From: an uncultured Desulfomicrobiaceae bacterium
Lineage (GTDB): Bacteria; Desulfobacterota; Desulfovibrionia; Desulfovibrionales; Desulfomicrobiaceae
NCBI GenBank assembly: GCA_937989665.1
Contig: CALKRN010000023.1
Location: 1-64,000, forward strand
Direction: 5' to 3'
Length of the DNA stretch: 64,000 nucleotides
Shown: one piece after another, positions 37,646 through 47,249 of the stretch
Numbering within the stretch: the first letter of the stretch is position 1
Layout: every line of letters begins with the position of its first letter
Position numbers and translations under genes: made by a program
Notes under the pieces: model-generated
Database searches by the model: none
What the model saw: the letters and a program-made list of their open reading frames with translations, nothing else
What the model was told of the DNA's origin: nothing

Positions 37646-38683
37646 TTAAGCAAATTGGCGCACGAACCGGGTGTCATTTTCAAAAAAGAGCCGGAGGTCC
37701 CCGATGCCGTACTTCAGCATGGCGATGCGCTCCACCCCCAACCCAAAGGCAAAACCGCTCCACACCGCGGCATCGATGCCCACTTGAGCGAACACCGCCG
37801 GGTCCACCATACCGCAGCCGAGGATCTCCACCCAGCCGGTCCCCTTACATACCCGGCACAATTCTCCAGACTCGAGGACCCCGCGGCCAGTGCAGAGCAC
37901 GCAACTCATATCGACTTCAGCACTGGGCTCTGTGAAAGGGAAAAAACTGGGTCGAAAGCGCACGCGGGTGGATGGCCCAAAGATGGCCTGCACGAGGGCG
38001 GTGAGTACCCCGCGCAACTGGGCCATGGTCACATGGCGATCCACGAGCAAGCCTTCAATTTGGTGGAACATGGGGGTATGGGTAAGGTCCGAGTCCCGGC
38101 GATAGACCTTGCCCGGGGCAATAATGGCCAACGGCGGACGGCGGGCGAGCATAGTGCGCACCTGCATGGGCGAAGTGTGGGTACGCAGCAGGATGCGCTC
38201 TGTGATATACAGGGTATCCTGCATGTCCCGAGCCGGGTGCCCGGGGGGGAGGTTGAGGGCTTCGAAGTTATGAAAATCCGTCTCTACCTCAGGCCCGGAG
38301 ACTGTCTCAAAGCCCAGGCGCTGGAGCACGGCACAGATTTCCTGCTGGATGAGCGTCGTGGGGTGCAAGGCCCCCACATCCGGCACCCAACCCGGTTCAC
38401 CGGCATCAAAGTACGCACCCTCCGGCCGTGGGAGCATCCGCTGCTGCGCCTGCTGCCACAGCTCCGTGAGTTTTGCTTTGACGGCGTTGGCGACCCGCCC
38501 TACCTCGGGGCGATCGTCCACAGCAAGCTCGCCCATGCGGGCCATGAGGGCCGCCAGCTCTCCCTTGCGGCCCAAAAACGCCACCCGCGCCGCCTCCAGT
38601 TCCTCGGGAGCGGCCGCCTGGGCCAGCATTTCGTCGAAACGCGGCACCAGGCGCTCCAGTTGGGCCACAAGCTCGCGCTTCAC
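37646..38683 (-). CDS. pheS: Phenylalanyl-tRNA synthetase alpha subunit
   Basis: 345 aa. Class II synthetase: motif 1 [20 protein letters not shown], motif 2 [21 protein letters not shown], motif 3 [26 protein letters not shown]...[10 protein letters not shown] segment gives four cysteines, a zinc-site insertion found in a subset of bacterial PheS. Start taken as GTG, overlapping the rplT stop (GTGA), since [12 protein letters not shown] begins the normal coiled-coil arm; an upstream GTG would extend into rplT. Confidence 0.96.
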   Translation of the reverse strand: MKRELVAQLERLVPRFDEMLAQAAAPEELEAARVAFLGRKGELAALMARMGELAVDDRPEVGRVANAVKAKLTELWQQAQQRMLPRPEGAYFDAGEPGWVPDVGALHPTTLIQQEICAVLQRLGFETVSGPEVETDFHNFEALNLPPGHPARDMQDTLYITERILLRTHTSPMQVRTMLARRPPLAIIAPGKVYRRDSDLTHTPMFHQIEGLLVDRHVTMAQLRGVLTALVQAIFGPSTRVRFRPSFFPFTEPSAEVDMSCVLCTGRGVLESGELCRVCKGTGWVEILGCGMVDPAVFAQVGIDAAVWSGFAFGLGVERIAMLKYGIGDLRLFFENDTRFVRQFA

Positions 38684-39036
38684 GCGGCACCCTTGGCCTG
38701 GACCATCTGGCACAAGGCCGCAAACGCCGCTTTCTCCCGCACTGCCAGATCTGCCAGGACCTTGCGATTGAGTTCAATCTGGCACTGCTTGAGCCCGTGC
38801 ATAAATCGATTGTAGTTCAGGCCATGCTCTCTGGCAGCCGCATTGATGCGCATAATCCAGAGCGCACGAAAAGCACGTTTGCGCTGCTTGCGATCGCGAT
38901 AGGCAAAGCAGAGGGCTCGCTCCACCGTCTCCCGTGCGGTGCGAAAGAGCGCATGACGCGAACCACGATAGCCTTTGGCAAGCTTGAGATACTTTTTGTG
39001 CCGACGATGGGCAGTCATTCCTCTTTTGACACGCAT
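38680..39036 (-). CDS. rplT: 50S ribosomal protein L20
   Basis: 118 aa, exact usual length. [25 protein letters not shown] and the later [17 protein letters not shown] are family signatures. It binds 23S rRNA early in assembly; in several bacteria it represses its own infC-rpmI-rplT message. GGAGA precedes the ATG. It overlaps pheS by 4 nt. Confidence 0.98.
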   Translation of the reverse strand: MRVKRGMTAHRRHKKYLKLAKGYRGSRHALFRTARETVERALCFAYRDRKQRKRAFRALWIMRINAAAREHGLNYNRFMHGLKQCQIELNRKVLADLAVREKAAFAALCQMVQAKGAA

Positions 39037-39115
39037 ACTGTTCTCCTTTCCGGCCGGATCCAGTGGGAATGAACTGGGATACCGCGCCGCACCCCCCAGG
39101 GTGGTTATAGGTTAT

Positions 39116-39316
39116 TCAAAAAAGATACGGCAGCAAGCGACGGATAGAAGCCACATTGGACTGGGCCACCACCACGGACTTGCGGAGCCCCCTTTTGCGT
39201 TTCGGTGACTTCTTCGTGAGGATGTGGCGCATATTGCAATGATTACGCTTGATCTTGCCACTCCCCGTGGCCGTGAAGCGCTTGGCAGCGCTCCGGTTCG
39301 TCTTCATCTTGGGCAT
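39116..39316 (-). CDS. rpmI: 50S ribosomal protein L35
   Basis: 66 aa, normal length. [24 protein letters not shown] and [15 protein letters not shown] are diagnostic. GGAGGAGAG lies just before the ATG; an in-frame ATG five codons upstream would erase that site and was not used. It sits 53 nt after infC. Confidence 0.98.
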   Translation of the reverse strand: MPKMKTNRSAAKRFTATGSGKIKRNHCNMRHILTKKSPKRKRGLRKSVVVAQSNVASIRRLLPYLF

Positions 39317-39369
39317 ACTCTCCTCCTCCATTGGGCACCAACGGCTCCGGCAAGGCCGGAGGCAGATGC

Positions 39370-39894
39370 CTATTTCTTCGGCAACGGGGCGAGCACCAAA
39401 AACATGGTCCGCCCTTCAAAACGTGAGGCCTGCTCCACTTTGGCCACATCAGCAGTCATTTCCACGATGCGTTGCAAGATGGCCTCACCCAAATCCTTGT
39501 GGGCCAGCTCCCTTCCCCGGAAAAACACTGTCACCTTACACCGATCCCCTTCATCTAAAAATCGGCGGATATGACGCACTTTTGTTTCGACGTCGTGGTC
39601 GTCGGTGTGCGGCCGAAATTTGACCTCTTTGACCTGAATCTGGGCCTGGCGCTTCTTGGCCTCTTGAGCCTTTTTCTTCTCTTCGTAGAGGTACTTACCA
39701 TAATCCATGACCTTGCACACAGGCGGCTTGGCCATGGGGGCCACCTCCACCAAGTCCAGCCCTCGCTCCTCGGCAAGAGCCAGGGCCTCCTCGACGCTCA
39801 TGATGCCGATCTGCGCGCCGTCCTCGCCAATTACCCGAATCTCTCGCGCCCGAATCTGTCGGTTTTTGCGGGCCTTAGTCGCTGTGGAAAGAAT
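39370..39894 (-). CDS. infC: Translation initiation factor IF-3, AUU start
   Basis: 174 aa. The N-terminal domain ([16 protein letters not shown], then [27 protein letters not shown]) and the C-terminal domain ([17 protein letters not shown]) are full length. No ATG or GTG gives the correct start. An ATT codon stands 8 nt after GGAGG, and translation from it gives the expected beginning. AUU initiation is the classical autoregulatory device of infC: IF-3 itself rejects the codon. It overlaps the thrS 3' end by 20 nt. Confidence 0.95.
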   Translation of the reverse strand: MLSTATKARKNRQIRAREIRVIGEDGAQIGIMSVEEALALAEERGLDLVEVAPMAKPPVCKVMDYGKYLYEEKKKAQEAKKRQAQIQVKEVKFRPHTDDHDVETKVRHIRRFLDEGDRCKVTVFFRGRELAHKDLGEAILQRIVEMTADVAKVEQASRFEGRTMFLVLAPLPKK

Positions 39895-41812
39895 AGCGCA
39901 TGCCTCCGCGCGTAAAAGGTTCCTCACATTCGCGGCGCAAATGGCCCACCAATTGGGGAATTGTCATGGAACCAAGATTGGCACCGCCTCGCTGGCGCAC
40001 GCTCACGCACGCCCCTGCCACTTCCGCATCCCCCACCACGACGGCATAAGGGATCTTAGCCATCTGGGCCTCGCGCACCTTGTAGCCAAGCTTTTCGTTG
40101 CGCGTGTCCACTTCCGCTCGCAATCCCGCAGCGCGCAGCGCCTGCACGACCTCCAAGGCAAAGGCCTCCTGCCGCTCAGTCACCGTGAGCACACGCACCT
40201 GCTCCGGCGCCAACCACAGGGGAAATGCGCCGGCATAATGCTCTACCAAGATGCCAATAAACCGCTCCACCGATCCCATAATGGCCCGATGCACCATCAC
40301 CGGCCGGTGGCGCTCCCCGTCCTCGCCAACATACGTTAAATCAAAACGTTCCGGCAAGGTGAAATCCACTTGAATGGTCGAGCATTGCCACTCCCGACCA
40401 AGGCAATCCCGCAACTTGACGTCGATCTTCGGCCCATAGAAGGCCCCGTCTCCTTCATTGACGGTGTACTCAAGGCCCATGGCCGCCATGGCATCACGCA
40501 AAGCCGAGGTGGCACGTTCCCAATCCTCGTCTGTGCCAATGGATTTTTCCGGACGCGTGCTAAGTTCCATGCGGTACTGAAAGCCAAAGACCCCCATGAG
40601 GTCCTGAATCCAACGCATAACGCCCTTAATCTCATCCAGGAGCTGATCCGGACGGCAGATGATATGGGCATCGTCCTGTGTAAATTGCCGCACCCGCAAA
40701 AGGCCATGAAGCACACCGGAGAGCTCATGTCGATGAACGACCCCAAATTCAAAGAGCCGCACTGGCAAGTCACGGTAGCTGTGCTGTTTCGTATTGTAGA
40801 TGAGCATGTGGGCTACGCAATTCATGGGCTTGACCCCGTAGGGGATGCCGTCGATCTCGGTAAAATACATATTTTCCCGATAATTGGCGTAATGCCCAGA
40901 AATCTCCCACAAGTCACGGCGCAAAATCTGCGGTGTGCGCACCAAACCATAGCCGCGGCGCAGCATCTCTTTAGTGACAAAATCTTCAAGGATCGTCCGC
41001 ACCAAGGCCCCCTTGGGGTGCCAGTAGGCCATACCCGCCCCGCCCCGCTCATGAAAGCTAAACAGGTCAAGCTGTGGCCCGAGCTTACGGTGATCCCGTT
41101 TTTTCGCCTCTTCCAGCATGGCGAGGTGGGATTTGAGCTCTTTTTCCGTGGGGAAGGCCGTGCCATAAATGCGCTGGAGCATCGGCCGCGCGGAGTCCCC
41201 CCGCCAATACGCCCCTGCCACCCCTGTCAACTTGAAGGCCCGCACATAACCTGTGGACGGCAGATGCGGCCCCCGACACAGGTCCACAAAATCGCCATGA
41301 CGGTAGACCGACACAACGGGCTCTCCCAGGTCTTCGATGATTTCGACTTTATAGTCCTCCCCTTGGGCCGCGAACAATGCCTTGGCCTGGGCAGCGTCCA
41401 TCTCTTCTCGAAGAAAGGGATGATTGGCCGCTATACTCTCCCGCATGAGGGCTTCAATGCGATCTAAATCTTCTGGAGTAAAAGCCCTAGGGGCGTCGAA
41501 GTCATAGTAAAATCCATTTTCAATATTTGGCCCGATGGTTACTTTAGCTTCAGGATAGATTCGCTTGACTGCTTCAGCCATGATGTGGGCTGCACTATGC
41601 CGCAAGATAGCAACCCCTTCTGGAGAATCCAGTGTAATTGGCTCTATCTGCACGGCCTTCGAGGGAACCACTGCGAGAAGGTCCACAGCATGGCCATCAC
41701 ATAAGCAAGCCACCACATCCTTCATTGCGTTCTTCGACAGAACCTGAGCCAAGACATCCCTACAGGTCATTCCTGGCAATACATCAACACGAGATTCTCC
41801 CACCAATGCCAT
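39875..41812 (-). CDS. thrS: Threonyl-tRNA synthetase
   Basis: 645 aa. Order: N-terminal TGS domain ([17 protein letters not shown]), the editing domain with [11 protein letters not shown], the class II core ([19 protein letters not shown], motif 2 [20 protein letters not shown], and zinc ligands), and the anticodon-binding domain ([19 protein letters not shown]). It charges tRNA-Thr. Start at MALVGESRV with only a weak GGGGA before it; upstream in-frame sequence runs into the tRNA gene. First protein gene of the translation operon. Confidence 0.96.
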   Translation of the reverse strand: MALVGESRVDVLPGMTCRDVLAQVLSKNAMKDVVACLCDGHAVDLLAVVPSKAVQIEPITLDSPEGVAILRHSAAHIMAEAVKRIYPEAKVTIGPNIENGFYYDFDAPRAFTPEDLDRIEALMRESIAANHPFLREEMDAAQAKALFAAQGEDYKVEIIEDLGEPVVSVYRHGDFVDLCRGPHLPSTGYVRAFKLTGVAGAYWRGDSARPMLQRIYGTAFPTEKELKSHLAMLEEAKKRDHRKLGPQLDLFSFHERGGAGMAYWHPKGALVRTILEDFVTKEMLRRGYGLVRTPQILRRDLWEISGHYANYRENMYFTEIDGIPYGVKPMNCVAHMLIYNTKQHSYRDLPVRLFEFGVVHRHELSGVLHGLLRVRQFTQDDAHIICRPDQLLDEIKGVMRWIQDLMGVFGFQYRMELSTRPEKSIGTDEDWERATSALRDAMAAMGLEYTVNEGDGAFYGPKIDVKLRDCLGREWQCSTIQVDFTLPERFDLTYVGEDGERHRPVMVHRAIMGSVERFIGILVEHYAGAFPLWLAPEQVRVLTVTERQEAFALEVVQALRAAGLRAEVDTRNEKLGYKVREAQMAKIPYAVVVGDAEVAGACVSVRQRGGANLGSMTIPQLVGHLRRECEEPFTRGGMRYSFHSD

Positions 41813-41832
41813 AAATATCCCCAGAAATACGT

Positions 41833-41853
41833 CAGGGAGGCACGGCCTCCCTG
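41833..41853 (-). promoter_or_regulatory. Perfect 9-bp hairpin between tRNA-Val and thrS
   Basis: CAGGGAGGC and GCCTCCCTG are separated by 3 nt. It lies 10 nt after the tRNA-Val 3' end and about 20 nt before the thrS start. There is no U-tract, so rather than a full terminator it may be a processing or attenuation element in a tRNA-mRNA transcript, or sequester the thrS start region. Confidence 0.5.
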
Positions 41854-41863
41854 TGGTTTGCAG

Positions 41864-41938
41864 TGGTAGGCGCGAGGAGGGTCGAACTCCTGACCCCTTG
41901 CACGTCAAGCAAGTGCTCTCCCACTGAGCTACGCGCCT
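41864..41938 (-). tRNA. tRNA-Val (anticodon GAC)
   Basis: 75 nt with encoded CCA. The acceptor AGGCGCG pairs with CGCGCCT, followed by ACCA. The anticodon stem CTTGC/GCAAG holds loop TTGACGT, anticodon GAC, reading GTC. The T arm AGGAG TTCGACC CTCCT is canonical. It lies upstream of thrS on the same strand, perhaps co-transcribed. Confidence 0.97.
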
Positions 41939-42256
41939 TAGTGAGGGCTTCGGCATTACTGGCGAGGGTGGTGGGTGTCAAGAGGCAGGTTGCGTGCGAT
42001 ACCTTTGGCATCCTGAATGAGCACTTGTGGCTTTTCAAATCAAGCACCAGGACCTGCGCCACCGGATTCCTGGCCGCGTGGGGCAAGGTTTTTTATACAC
42101 GCGCTCCGTTCCACTTCGCCTGTCCCAAATTCAAGAAAAACAATGCATTGTCCGGCAACCCAGAAAATCCCGCGGCCTTGACAACATCTCGGCTTCGGGC
42201 AACCTGCCGCGGCGCCGGCAGCAGCTGGCGGTATGCCCCCCAACCAGGAAGGACCC
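41939..42256. other. Divergent intergenic region between tRNA-Val and ahbC
   Basis: 318 nt. It holds the candidate tRNA-Val promoter near its left end. On the plus strand a T-rich patch (TTTTTTATACA near 42090) may be part of the ahb promoter. No gene is apparent; short frames present here have no ribosome binding site. Confidence 0.5.
41953..41981 (-). promoter_or_regulatory. Candidate promoter of tRNA-Val (and possibly thrS-infC operon)
   Basis: A perfect -35 TTGACA is followed after 17 nt by TAATGC, a poor -10. The predicted transcription start is a few nt before the tRNA 5' end. Confidence 0.45.
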
Positions 42257-43450
42257 ATGATCGGCATCTCCAAACTCTACTGCGGCACCGTGGAGCCCTC
42301 GGACGCCCTGCGCTACGGCCGTCATTCCGGGGCTCTGCCCTCCCACCTGCTCCAGTTCTCCAAAGACAAAAAACCTGTCACGGTCTGGAACATGACCCAG
42401 CGCTGTAACCTACGCTGTGTCCATTGCTACGCCCACGCCGTGGACCCCAAAGGCCCCATCGATCCCATCTCCACCGACCAGGCCAAGGCCATGATCGACG
42501 ACCTGGCGGCCTTTGGCGCGCCCGTGCTCCTGTTTTCCGGCGGCGAGCCCCTGGTGCGCGAGGACCTTGTGGAACTCGCCAAGTATGCCACGGCCCGCGG
42601 TATGCGGGCGGTCATCTCCACCAACGGCACCCTCATCACCAAAACCAAAGCGCGCGAGCTCAAAGAGGTCGGCCTCTCCTATGTTGGCATCTCCCTGGAC
42701 GGTGCCGAGGCCATCCATGACCGGTTTCGGGGTGTCCCTGGGTCGTACCGGCAAGCCCTCAAAGGCGTCGAGAACTGCCAGGCCGAAGGGCTCAAGGTGG
42801 GGCTGCGCTTTACCATCAACAAACGCAACGCTGGCGAGATCCCCCACCTCTTTGACCTCATTGAGGCCATGGAGATCCCGCGCATCTGCTTCTACCACCT
42901 CGTCTATGCTGGCCGCGGCTCGGCCCTGATGCACGAAGACCTCGACCATGCCGAGACCCGCGCCGTGGTGGACCTCATCATGGACCGCACCCGTGACCTC
43001 CACGACCGGGGCAAGCCCAAAGAGGTCCTCACCGTGGACAACCACGCCGACGGCCCCTACGTCTATTTTCGGCTGTTGCGAGAAAACCCAAAGCGGGCCG
43101 CTGAAGTGCTGGAGCTCCTTAGGATGAACGAAGGGAATTCTTCAGGGCGTGGGATTGCCTGTATTTCTTGGGACGGCGCGGTGCATGCCGACCAGTTCCT
43201 GCGCCACATCACCTTTGGCAACATCCTCGAGCGCCCCTTTTCGGCCATCTGGGATGACCCGAACATCGAACTGTTGCAGCAGCTCAAAGACAAACGCCCT
43301 CATGTCAAAGGCCGTTGTGCGCGCTGCCGCTTTCTCAACATCTGTGGCGGCAATTTCCGCGCCCGAGCCGAGGCCGCTACAGGCGATTTCTGGGCTCCAG
43401 ACCCGGCCTGCTACCTGACTGACGAAGAGATCACCGGCGAGCCGCTCTAG
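42257..43450 (+). CDS. ahbC: 12,18-didecarboxysiroheme deacetylase, radical SAM (AhbC)
   Basis: 397 aa. The radical SAM cluster motif CNLRCVHC lies near residues 50-57, followed by [13 protein letters not shown] and [10 protein letters not shown]-terminal cysteine region ([13 protein letters not shown]) supplies a second iron-sulphur cluster. In the alternative haem pathway AhbC removes the two acetate side chains of didecarboxysiroheme to give Fe-coproporphyrin III. Identification rests on the family plus its neighbours hemB, ahbD and a siroheme decarboxylase. AGGAAGGA precedes the chosen ATG. First gene of the haem cluster. Confidence 0.88.
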   Translation: MIGISKLYCGTVEPSDALRYGRHSGALPSHLLQFSKDKKPVTVWNMTQRCNLRCVHCYAHAVDPKGPIDPISTDQAKAMIDDLAAFGAPVLLFSGGEPLVREDLVELAKYATARGMRAVISTNGTLITKTKARELKEVGLSYVGISLDGAEAIHDRFRGVPGSYRQALKGVENCQAEGLKVGLRFTINKRNAGEIPHLFDLIEAMEIPRICFYHLVYAGRGSALMHEDLDHAETRAVVDLIMDRTRDLHDRGKPKEVLTVDNHADGPYVYFRLLRENPKRAAEVLELLRMNEGNSSGRGIACISWDGAVHADQFLRHITFGNILERPFSAIWDDPNIELLQQLKDKRPHVKGRCARCRFLNICGGNFRARAEAATGDFWAPDPACYLTDEEITGEPL

Positions 43451-43476
43451 GTCTGCCGCCACATAAGGAGCCGCCT

Positions 43477-44454
43477 ATGCCGTTTTTCCGTGGACGTCGT
43501 CTCCGCCGCACCCCCACCCTGCGCCAGCTTGTGCAAGAAACGCGGCTTTGCCCCTTGGACCTCGTCCAGCCCTATTTTGTCACCGAGGCCGACCCAGCGG
43601 CACAAGTCCCCATTGCCTCCATGCCAGGGCAGTTCCAACTAGGACTGGATCGTCTCCTTCGCCATCTCGAGCCAGCAGTGGACGCCGGGCTGGCGGCCAT
43701 CATTCTTTTTGGCATCCCGCAGGCCAAAGATACCAGTGGCTCAGGGGCGTATGCAGAAAATGGCATCGTCCAACAAGCCATCCGGCGGATCAAAGAACGC
43801 TGGCCCCAGCTTGTGGTCATCGCGGATACCTGCCTGTGCGAGTACACGAACCATGGCCACTGTGGCCTTGTCCTTCCCTCTGGCGAGGTTGCCAACGATC
43901 CGACCCTTGCGCTGCTTGCGCGCACGGCGGTCAGCCAAGCCCGAGCCGGGGCCGATGTCATCGCCCCCTCGGACATGATGGATGGCCGGGTGGCGGCGAT
44001 TCGCTCGGCCCTTGATGAAGCTGGCTTCTCCCATATCCCCATCCTCTCCTATGCCGTGAAATACGCCTCCACCTTTTATGGTCCGTTTCGCGAAGCGGCC
44101 GAGAGCGCACCCCAATTTGGAGACCGTACCTCCTACCAGATGGACCCTGCCAACAAGCGCGAGGCCCTGCGCGAGGCCGCAGCCGATATCGCCGAAGGGG
44201 CCGATATCCTCATGGTGAAGCCAGCCCTGCCATACCTGGATATCCTCTCTGCCCTGCGCGAGCGTTTCGACCTGCCGCTGGCCGCCTACCAAGTGAGCGG
44301 CGAATACAGTCAAATCAAGGCCGCCAGCCAGCTAGGCTGGATGGATGAGACACGGGTTGCCCTCGAGAGCCTGACGGCCATCAAACGCGCTGGCGCGGAC
44401 CTTATCTTCACCTACTTTGCCGCAGACTTTATCCAACGAGGCCTTATCGCATGA
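43477..44454 (+). CDS. hemB: Delta-aminolevulinic acid dehydratase (porphobilinogen synthase)
   Basis: 325 aa. It joins two aminolevulinate molecules into porphobilinogen, the common first ring of all tetrapyrroles. The zinc-type cysteine motif [13 protein letters not shown] is intact, the two active-site lysines are in SYAVKYAS and LMVKPALPY, and [10 protein letters not shown] is conserved. The gene lies 26 nt after ahbC and overlaps ahbD by 4 nt (ATGA), so precursor supply and the final haem steps are expressed together. Confidence 0.97.
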   Translation: MPFFRGRRLRRTPTLRQLVQETRLCPLDLVQPYFVTEADPAAQVPIASMPGQFQLGLDRLLRHLEPAVDAGLAAIILFGIPQAKDTSGSGAYAENGIVQQAIRRIKERWPQLVVIADTCLCEYTNHGHCGLVLPSGEVANDPTLALLARTAVSQARAGADVIAPSDMMDGRVAAIRSALDEAGFSHIPILSYAVKYASTFYGPFREAAESAPQFGDRTSYQMDPANKREALREAAADIAEGADILMVKPALPYLDILSALRERFDLPLAAYQVSGEYSQIKAASQLGWMDETRVALESLTAIKRAGADLIFTYFAADFIQRGLIA

Positions 44455-45539
44455 CCCTCCCCCATCCGGCCCCTGCCGACGGCACTCCACCCTGCCGCCT
44501 CATTGCCTGGGAAGTCACCCGCTCCTGCAACCTGGCCTGCAAACACTGCCGCGCCGAGGCCCACCTCGAGCCGTACCCCGGTGAGCTCTCCACCAGCGAG
44601 GCCATTGCCCTCCTCGACACCTTTCCCGAGGTAGGCCAACCCATCGTCATCTTCACCGGCGGCGACCCCATGCTGCGACCTGATGTTTACGACCTCGTGA
44701 CTCATGCCGCCTCTTTAGGCCTCAAACCCGTCATGTCGCCCAATGGCACCCTTATCACGTCCGAAACCGCCGCCCGCATGCGCGCTGCTGGGGTGCAGCG
44801 CTGCTCCATTTCCATTGACGGCCCAGACGCGGCCTCCCACGACGCCTTCCGCGGCGTTGCCGGGGCCTTTGCCGGGGCGATGCGTGGCATCGCCCACCTC
44901 AAAGACACGGGCATCCCCTTTCAGATTAACACCACCGTCACCCGCTCCAATCTCGAGAGCTTTCCCCGCATTTTTGAACTCTGTCAGGGGCTTGGCGCCG
45001 TGGCCTGGCATATCTTCCTCCTTGTGCCCACCGGCCGGGCGGCCAGCCTGGAAGAGGAGATCATCAGTGCCGCCGAATACGAACGCGTCCTCCATTGGTT
45101 CTACGACTTCCGCAAGACCACGACCATGAGCCTCAAGGCCACCTGCGCCCCGCACTACTACCGCATCCTGCGCCAACGGGCCAAAGAAGACGGCATCCCC
45201 GTCACCCCCGAGCATTTTGGCCTCGACGCCCATACCCGCGGCTGCCTGGGCGGCATCGGCTTTTGTTTCATCTCCCACACCGGCATCGTCCAGCCCTGCG
45301 GCTACCTCGAACTGGAATGCGGCAACGTCCGCCAGACCCCATTTCCAGAGATCTGGCGCCACTCGAACATCTTCCAGGCCCTGCGCAACCCGGCCCAATA
45401 CGAGGGCAAATGCGGGGTGTGCGAATACCACCGCGTCTGCGGTGGCTGCCGCGCCCGGGCGTTTACCATGCGCGGCTCCTACCTGGCCGAAGAACCCCTC
45501 TGTTCCTACACCCCGGCACGACTGCAACGCCGCTCTTAA
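44451..45539 (+). CDS. ahbD: Fe-coproporphyrin III decarboxylase/haem synthase, radical SAM (AhbD)
   Basis: 362 aa. Radical SAM motif CNLACKHC near residues 26-33, [13 protein letters not shown] and MSPNGTLI after it, and a SPASM-like C-terminus with [17 protein letters not shown] holding an auxiliary cluster. AhbD oxidatively decarboxylates two propionates of Fe-coproporphyrin III to the vinyls of haem b. The large C-terminal cysteine set and the position after ahbC and hemB support AhbD over related NirJ or PQQ enzymes. It starts within the hemB stop codon. Confidence 0.87.
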   Translation: MTLPHPAPADGTPPCRLIAWEVTRSCNLACKHCRAEAHLEPYPGELSTSEAIALLDTFPEVGQPIVIFTGGDPMLRPDVYDLVTHAASLGLKPVMSPNGTLITSETAARMRAAGVQRCSISIDGPDAASHDAFRGVAGAFAGAMRGIAHLKDTGIPFQINTTVTRSNLESFPRIFELCQGLGAVAWHIFLLVPTGRAASLEEEIISAAEYERVLHWFYDFRKTTTMSLKATCAPHYYRILRQRAKEDGIPVTPEHFGLDAHTRGCLGGIGFCFISHTGIVQPCGYLELECGNVRQTPFPEIWRHSNIFQALRNPAQYEGKCGVCEYHRVCGGCRARAFTMRGSYLAEEPLCSYTPARLQRRS

Positions 45540-45739
45540 CCTCAAAAGCCCCATGGAAACACCAAGCGCGCCCCGCTCCCTCCCAATTCCTGCAAGGCCA
45601 TCCCCAAGAGCTCCCCGCATGAGCGCCCGCCCCTTGCACACCATTGCACACCCCCAATCCTCAATGAATGGCAGACGTCGTCAACCAGTAGCGATTGCCT
45701 CCTCCACGAACCCTCAAGGAACAACCCTGCGAGTTCCCC

Positions 45740-46195
45740 ATGGATGCCATTGACCGCCAGCTCCTCGACATCATCCAGACCGACTTTCCCCTCGTCCCCC
45801 GGCCCTACGCGGCCCTGGGCGAGCGCCTTGGGCTCACCGAGGCCGAGACCTTAGCCCGGGTACGGGCCCTAACTGCCCGCGGCGTCATCCGCCGCATTGG
45901 CGCCAATTTCCAATCCCGCAAACTCGGCTGGCACTCAACCCTGTGCGCGGCGAGCGTCCCAGAAGACCAGCTGGAGGCCTTTGTGGCTGAGGTCAACCGC
46001 CACCCAGGAGTGACCCACAACTACCTGCGCGCCCACCGCTATAACGTCTGGTTTACCCTCATTGGCCCCTCGCCAGAAGAAGTAGCCGCCACCCTGGCGA
46101 CCATCACCCAGGCCACAGGGATTGCCATCCTCAACCTGCCGGCCTCCAAGATGTACAAAATCCAAGTGGACTTCAAAATGGGAGAGACCGCGTGA
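45740..46195 (+). CDS. ahbA/B: Siroheme decarboxylase subunit (AhbA/AhbB, Lrp-like)
   Basis: 151 aa. An AsnC/Lrp-like winged helix (DAIDRQLLDIIQTDFPLVPRPY, then RVRALTARGVIRRIGANF) is joined to a RAM-like sensor fold (VTHNYLRAHRYNVWFTLI). This arrangement, beside ahbC and ahbD, marks the NirDL/Ahb siroheme decarboxylases, which take two carboxyls off siroheme. The two paralogous subunits work as a pair; only one is present here, and I cannot say which. The partner must be encoded elsewhere. It overlaps rpe by 4 nt. Confidence 0.85.
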   Translation: MDAIDRQLLDIIQTDFPLVPRPYAALGERLGLTEAETLARVRALTARGVIRRIGANFQSRKLGWHSTLCAASVPEDQLEAFVAEVNRHPGVTHNYLRAHRYNVWFTLIGPSPEEVAATLATITQATGIAILNLPASKMYKIQVDFKMGETA

Positions 46196-46851
46196 ATCCC
46201 ATCCTCGCTCCGTCGCTGCTTTCCGCAGACTTTGGCCGCCTGGCCGAAGAGCTGGCGGCCCTGGAGGCTGCCGGCCTCTCCTGGGTGCATCTCGATATCA
46301 TGGACGGCCACTTTGTCCCCAACCTCACCTTCGGTCCACCCGTGGTTGCCCGCCTGCGGCCCACCACCCAGCTCTTTTTCGACGTCCACCTCATGGTGGA
46401 GCACCCCGAACGGCTCATCCCTGCCTTTGCCGACGCAGGGGCCAACCTTTTGTGCGTCCATGCCGAGGCCTGCGTCCATCTCGAGCGCACCCTCCAGGCC
46501 ATCCACGACGCCGGCATGCAGGCCGGCCTGGCCTTCAACCCCGCCACCCCACTGCACTGGCTCGATTATCTCCTCGAGAGCCTCGATCTGGTGCTCATCA
46601 TGAGCGTCAACCCTGGTTTTGGCGGCCAACGGTTCCTGCCCCTAGCACGCCGCAAGATCCAAGACGCAGCAGCGCGCATCCGCGCCACTGGCCGAGCTAT
46701 CCATCTCCAAGTAGATGGCGGAGTCTGCCTAGAAAACGCCGGCGAACTCGTTGCCCTCGGTGCCACGGTCCTTGTCTCGGGCTCGGCCTTCTTCGCCCAC
46801 CCGCCCTATGCCCAACGCCTTGCGGCCTTCCGCCAGGCCATGACCCCCTAG
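46192..46851 (+). CDS. rpe: Ribulose-phosphate 3-epimerase
   Basis: 219 aa, usual length. TIM barrel; it interconverts ribulose-5-phosphate and xylulose-5-phosphate. Signatures: ILAPSLLSADFGRL, HLDIMDGHFVPNLTFGP (metal-binding His and catalytic Asp), DVHLMVEHPERLI, SVNPGFGGQRF and QVDGGV. GTG start overlapping the upstream stop, with GGGAGAG before it. Co-transcribed with the haem genes, though functionally separate. Confidence 0.96.
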   Translation: MNPILAPSLLSADFGRLAEELAALEAAGLSWVHLDIMDGHFVPNLTFGPPVVARLRPTTQLFFDVHLMVEHPERLIPAFADAGANLLCVHAEACVHLERTLQAIHDAGMQAGLAFNPATPLHWLDYLLESLDLVLIMSVNPGFGGQRFLPLARRKIQDAAARIRATGRAIHLQVDGGVCLENAGELVALGATVLVSGSAFFAHPPYAQRLAAFRQAMTP

Positions 46852-47249
46852 GCTAGCGTTCTCCCTACCTGCCGTTTTTCCCAAGGCGCTCCCGTTTCAC
46901 GACCTAAACCTTGCCCCAATTGTTTCTATCGCCTCTTTTTCCGCCGTTTCCCCCAAGACGCTCCCGCTTCAAAACACGCGCATACCGGACGGGCGCTCCC
47001 GCTTCGCAAGAGGCGCTCCTTCTGCCCTGACCAAGGTACAATCCCCTCTATCCCCTCTCCCTGCAGGGAAAAGCCGCGTCAGCGCCGCGTTCCGCAAGCG
47101 AATGGTTCGCGCCGACTCCTCCACGCGGCCGAAATCAAACTATCTCAAGGCATCGTCTTCCGTTGTTGACACATTTTATTTTTCTTGGTTACGAAATTAT
47201 CGCTCCTTTTACCAAAGAAGAATAAATGTGGCATAAATTGGAGGAAAAA
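46852..47249. other. Intergenic region upstream of the TonB operon
   Basis: About 400 nt. The left half has four degenerate repeats (listed separately); the right end turns AT-rich. A -35-like TTGACA lies at 47166-47171, but the -10 that follows is poor (TACGAA at 18-nt spacing). I looked for a cobalamin riboswitch and saw no B12 box. ATGTGGCA occurs twice, 24 nt apart, the second time at the start codon. Confidence 0.5.
46885..47023. repeat. Four degenerate direct repeats, core GGCGCTCCCGCTTC
   Basis: Copies at 46885-46898, 46957-46970, 46992-47005 and a shorter one at 47012-47023. The core varies at two or three positions. Spacing is irregular (72, 35 and 20 nt start to start), which is unlike CRISPR. 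It could be a regulator-binding array or simple local duplication. Confidence 0.6.

Noticed and set aside
35270-38815. A very long plus-strand open frame (about 1180 codons)
   Set aside because: It lies entirely opposite pheT, pheS and part of rplT; its composition (rich in His, Gln, Pro, Arg) is that of an antisense shadow in GC-rich DNA.
41833-41853. Hairpin after tRNA-Val as a Rho-independent terminator
   Set aside because: The stem is perfect but no U-tract follows in the direction of transcription, so it was recorded as a regulatory hairpin only.
46852-47249. Cobalamin riboswitch before the TonB receptor
   Set aside because: No B12-box or matching conserved core was seen; the ABC genes are also of the metal type.
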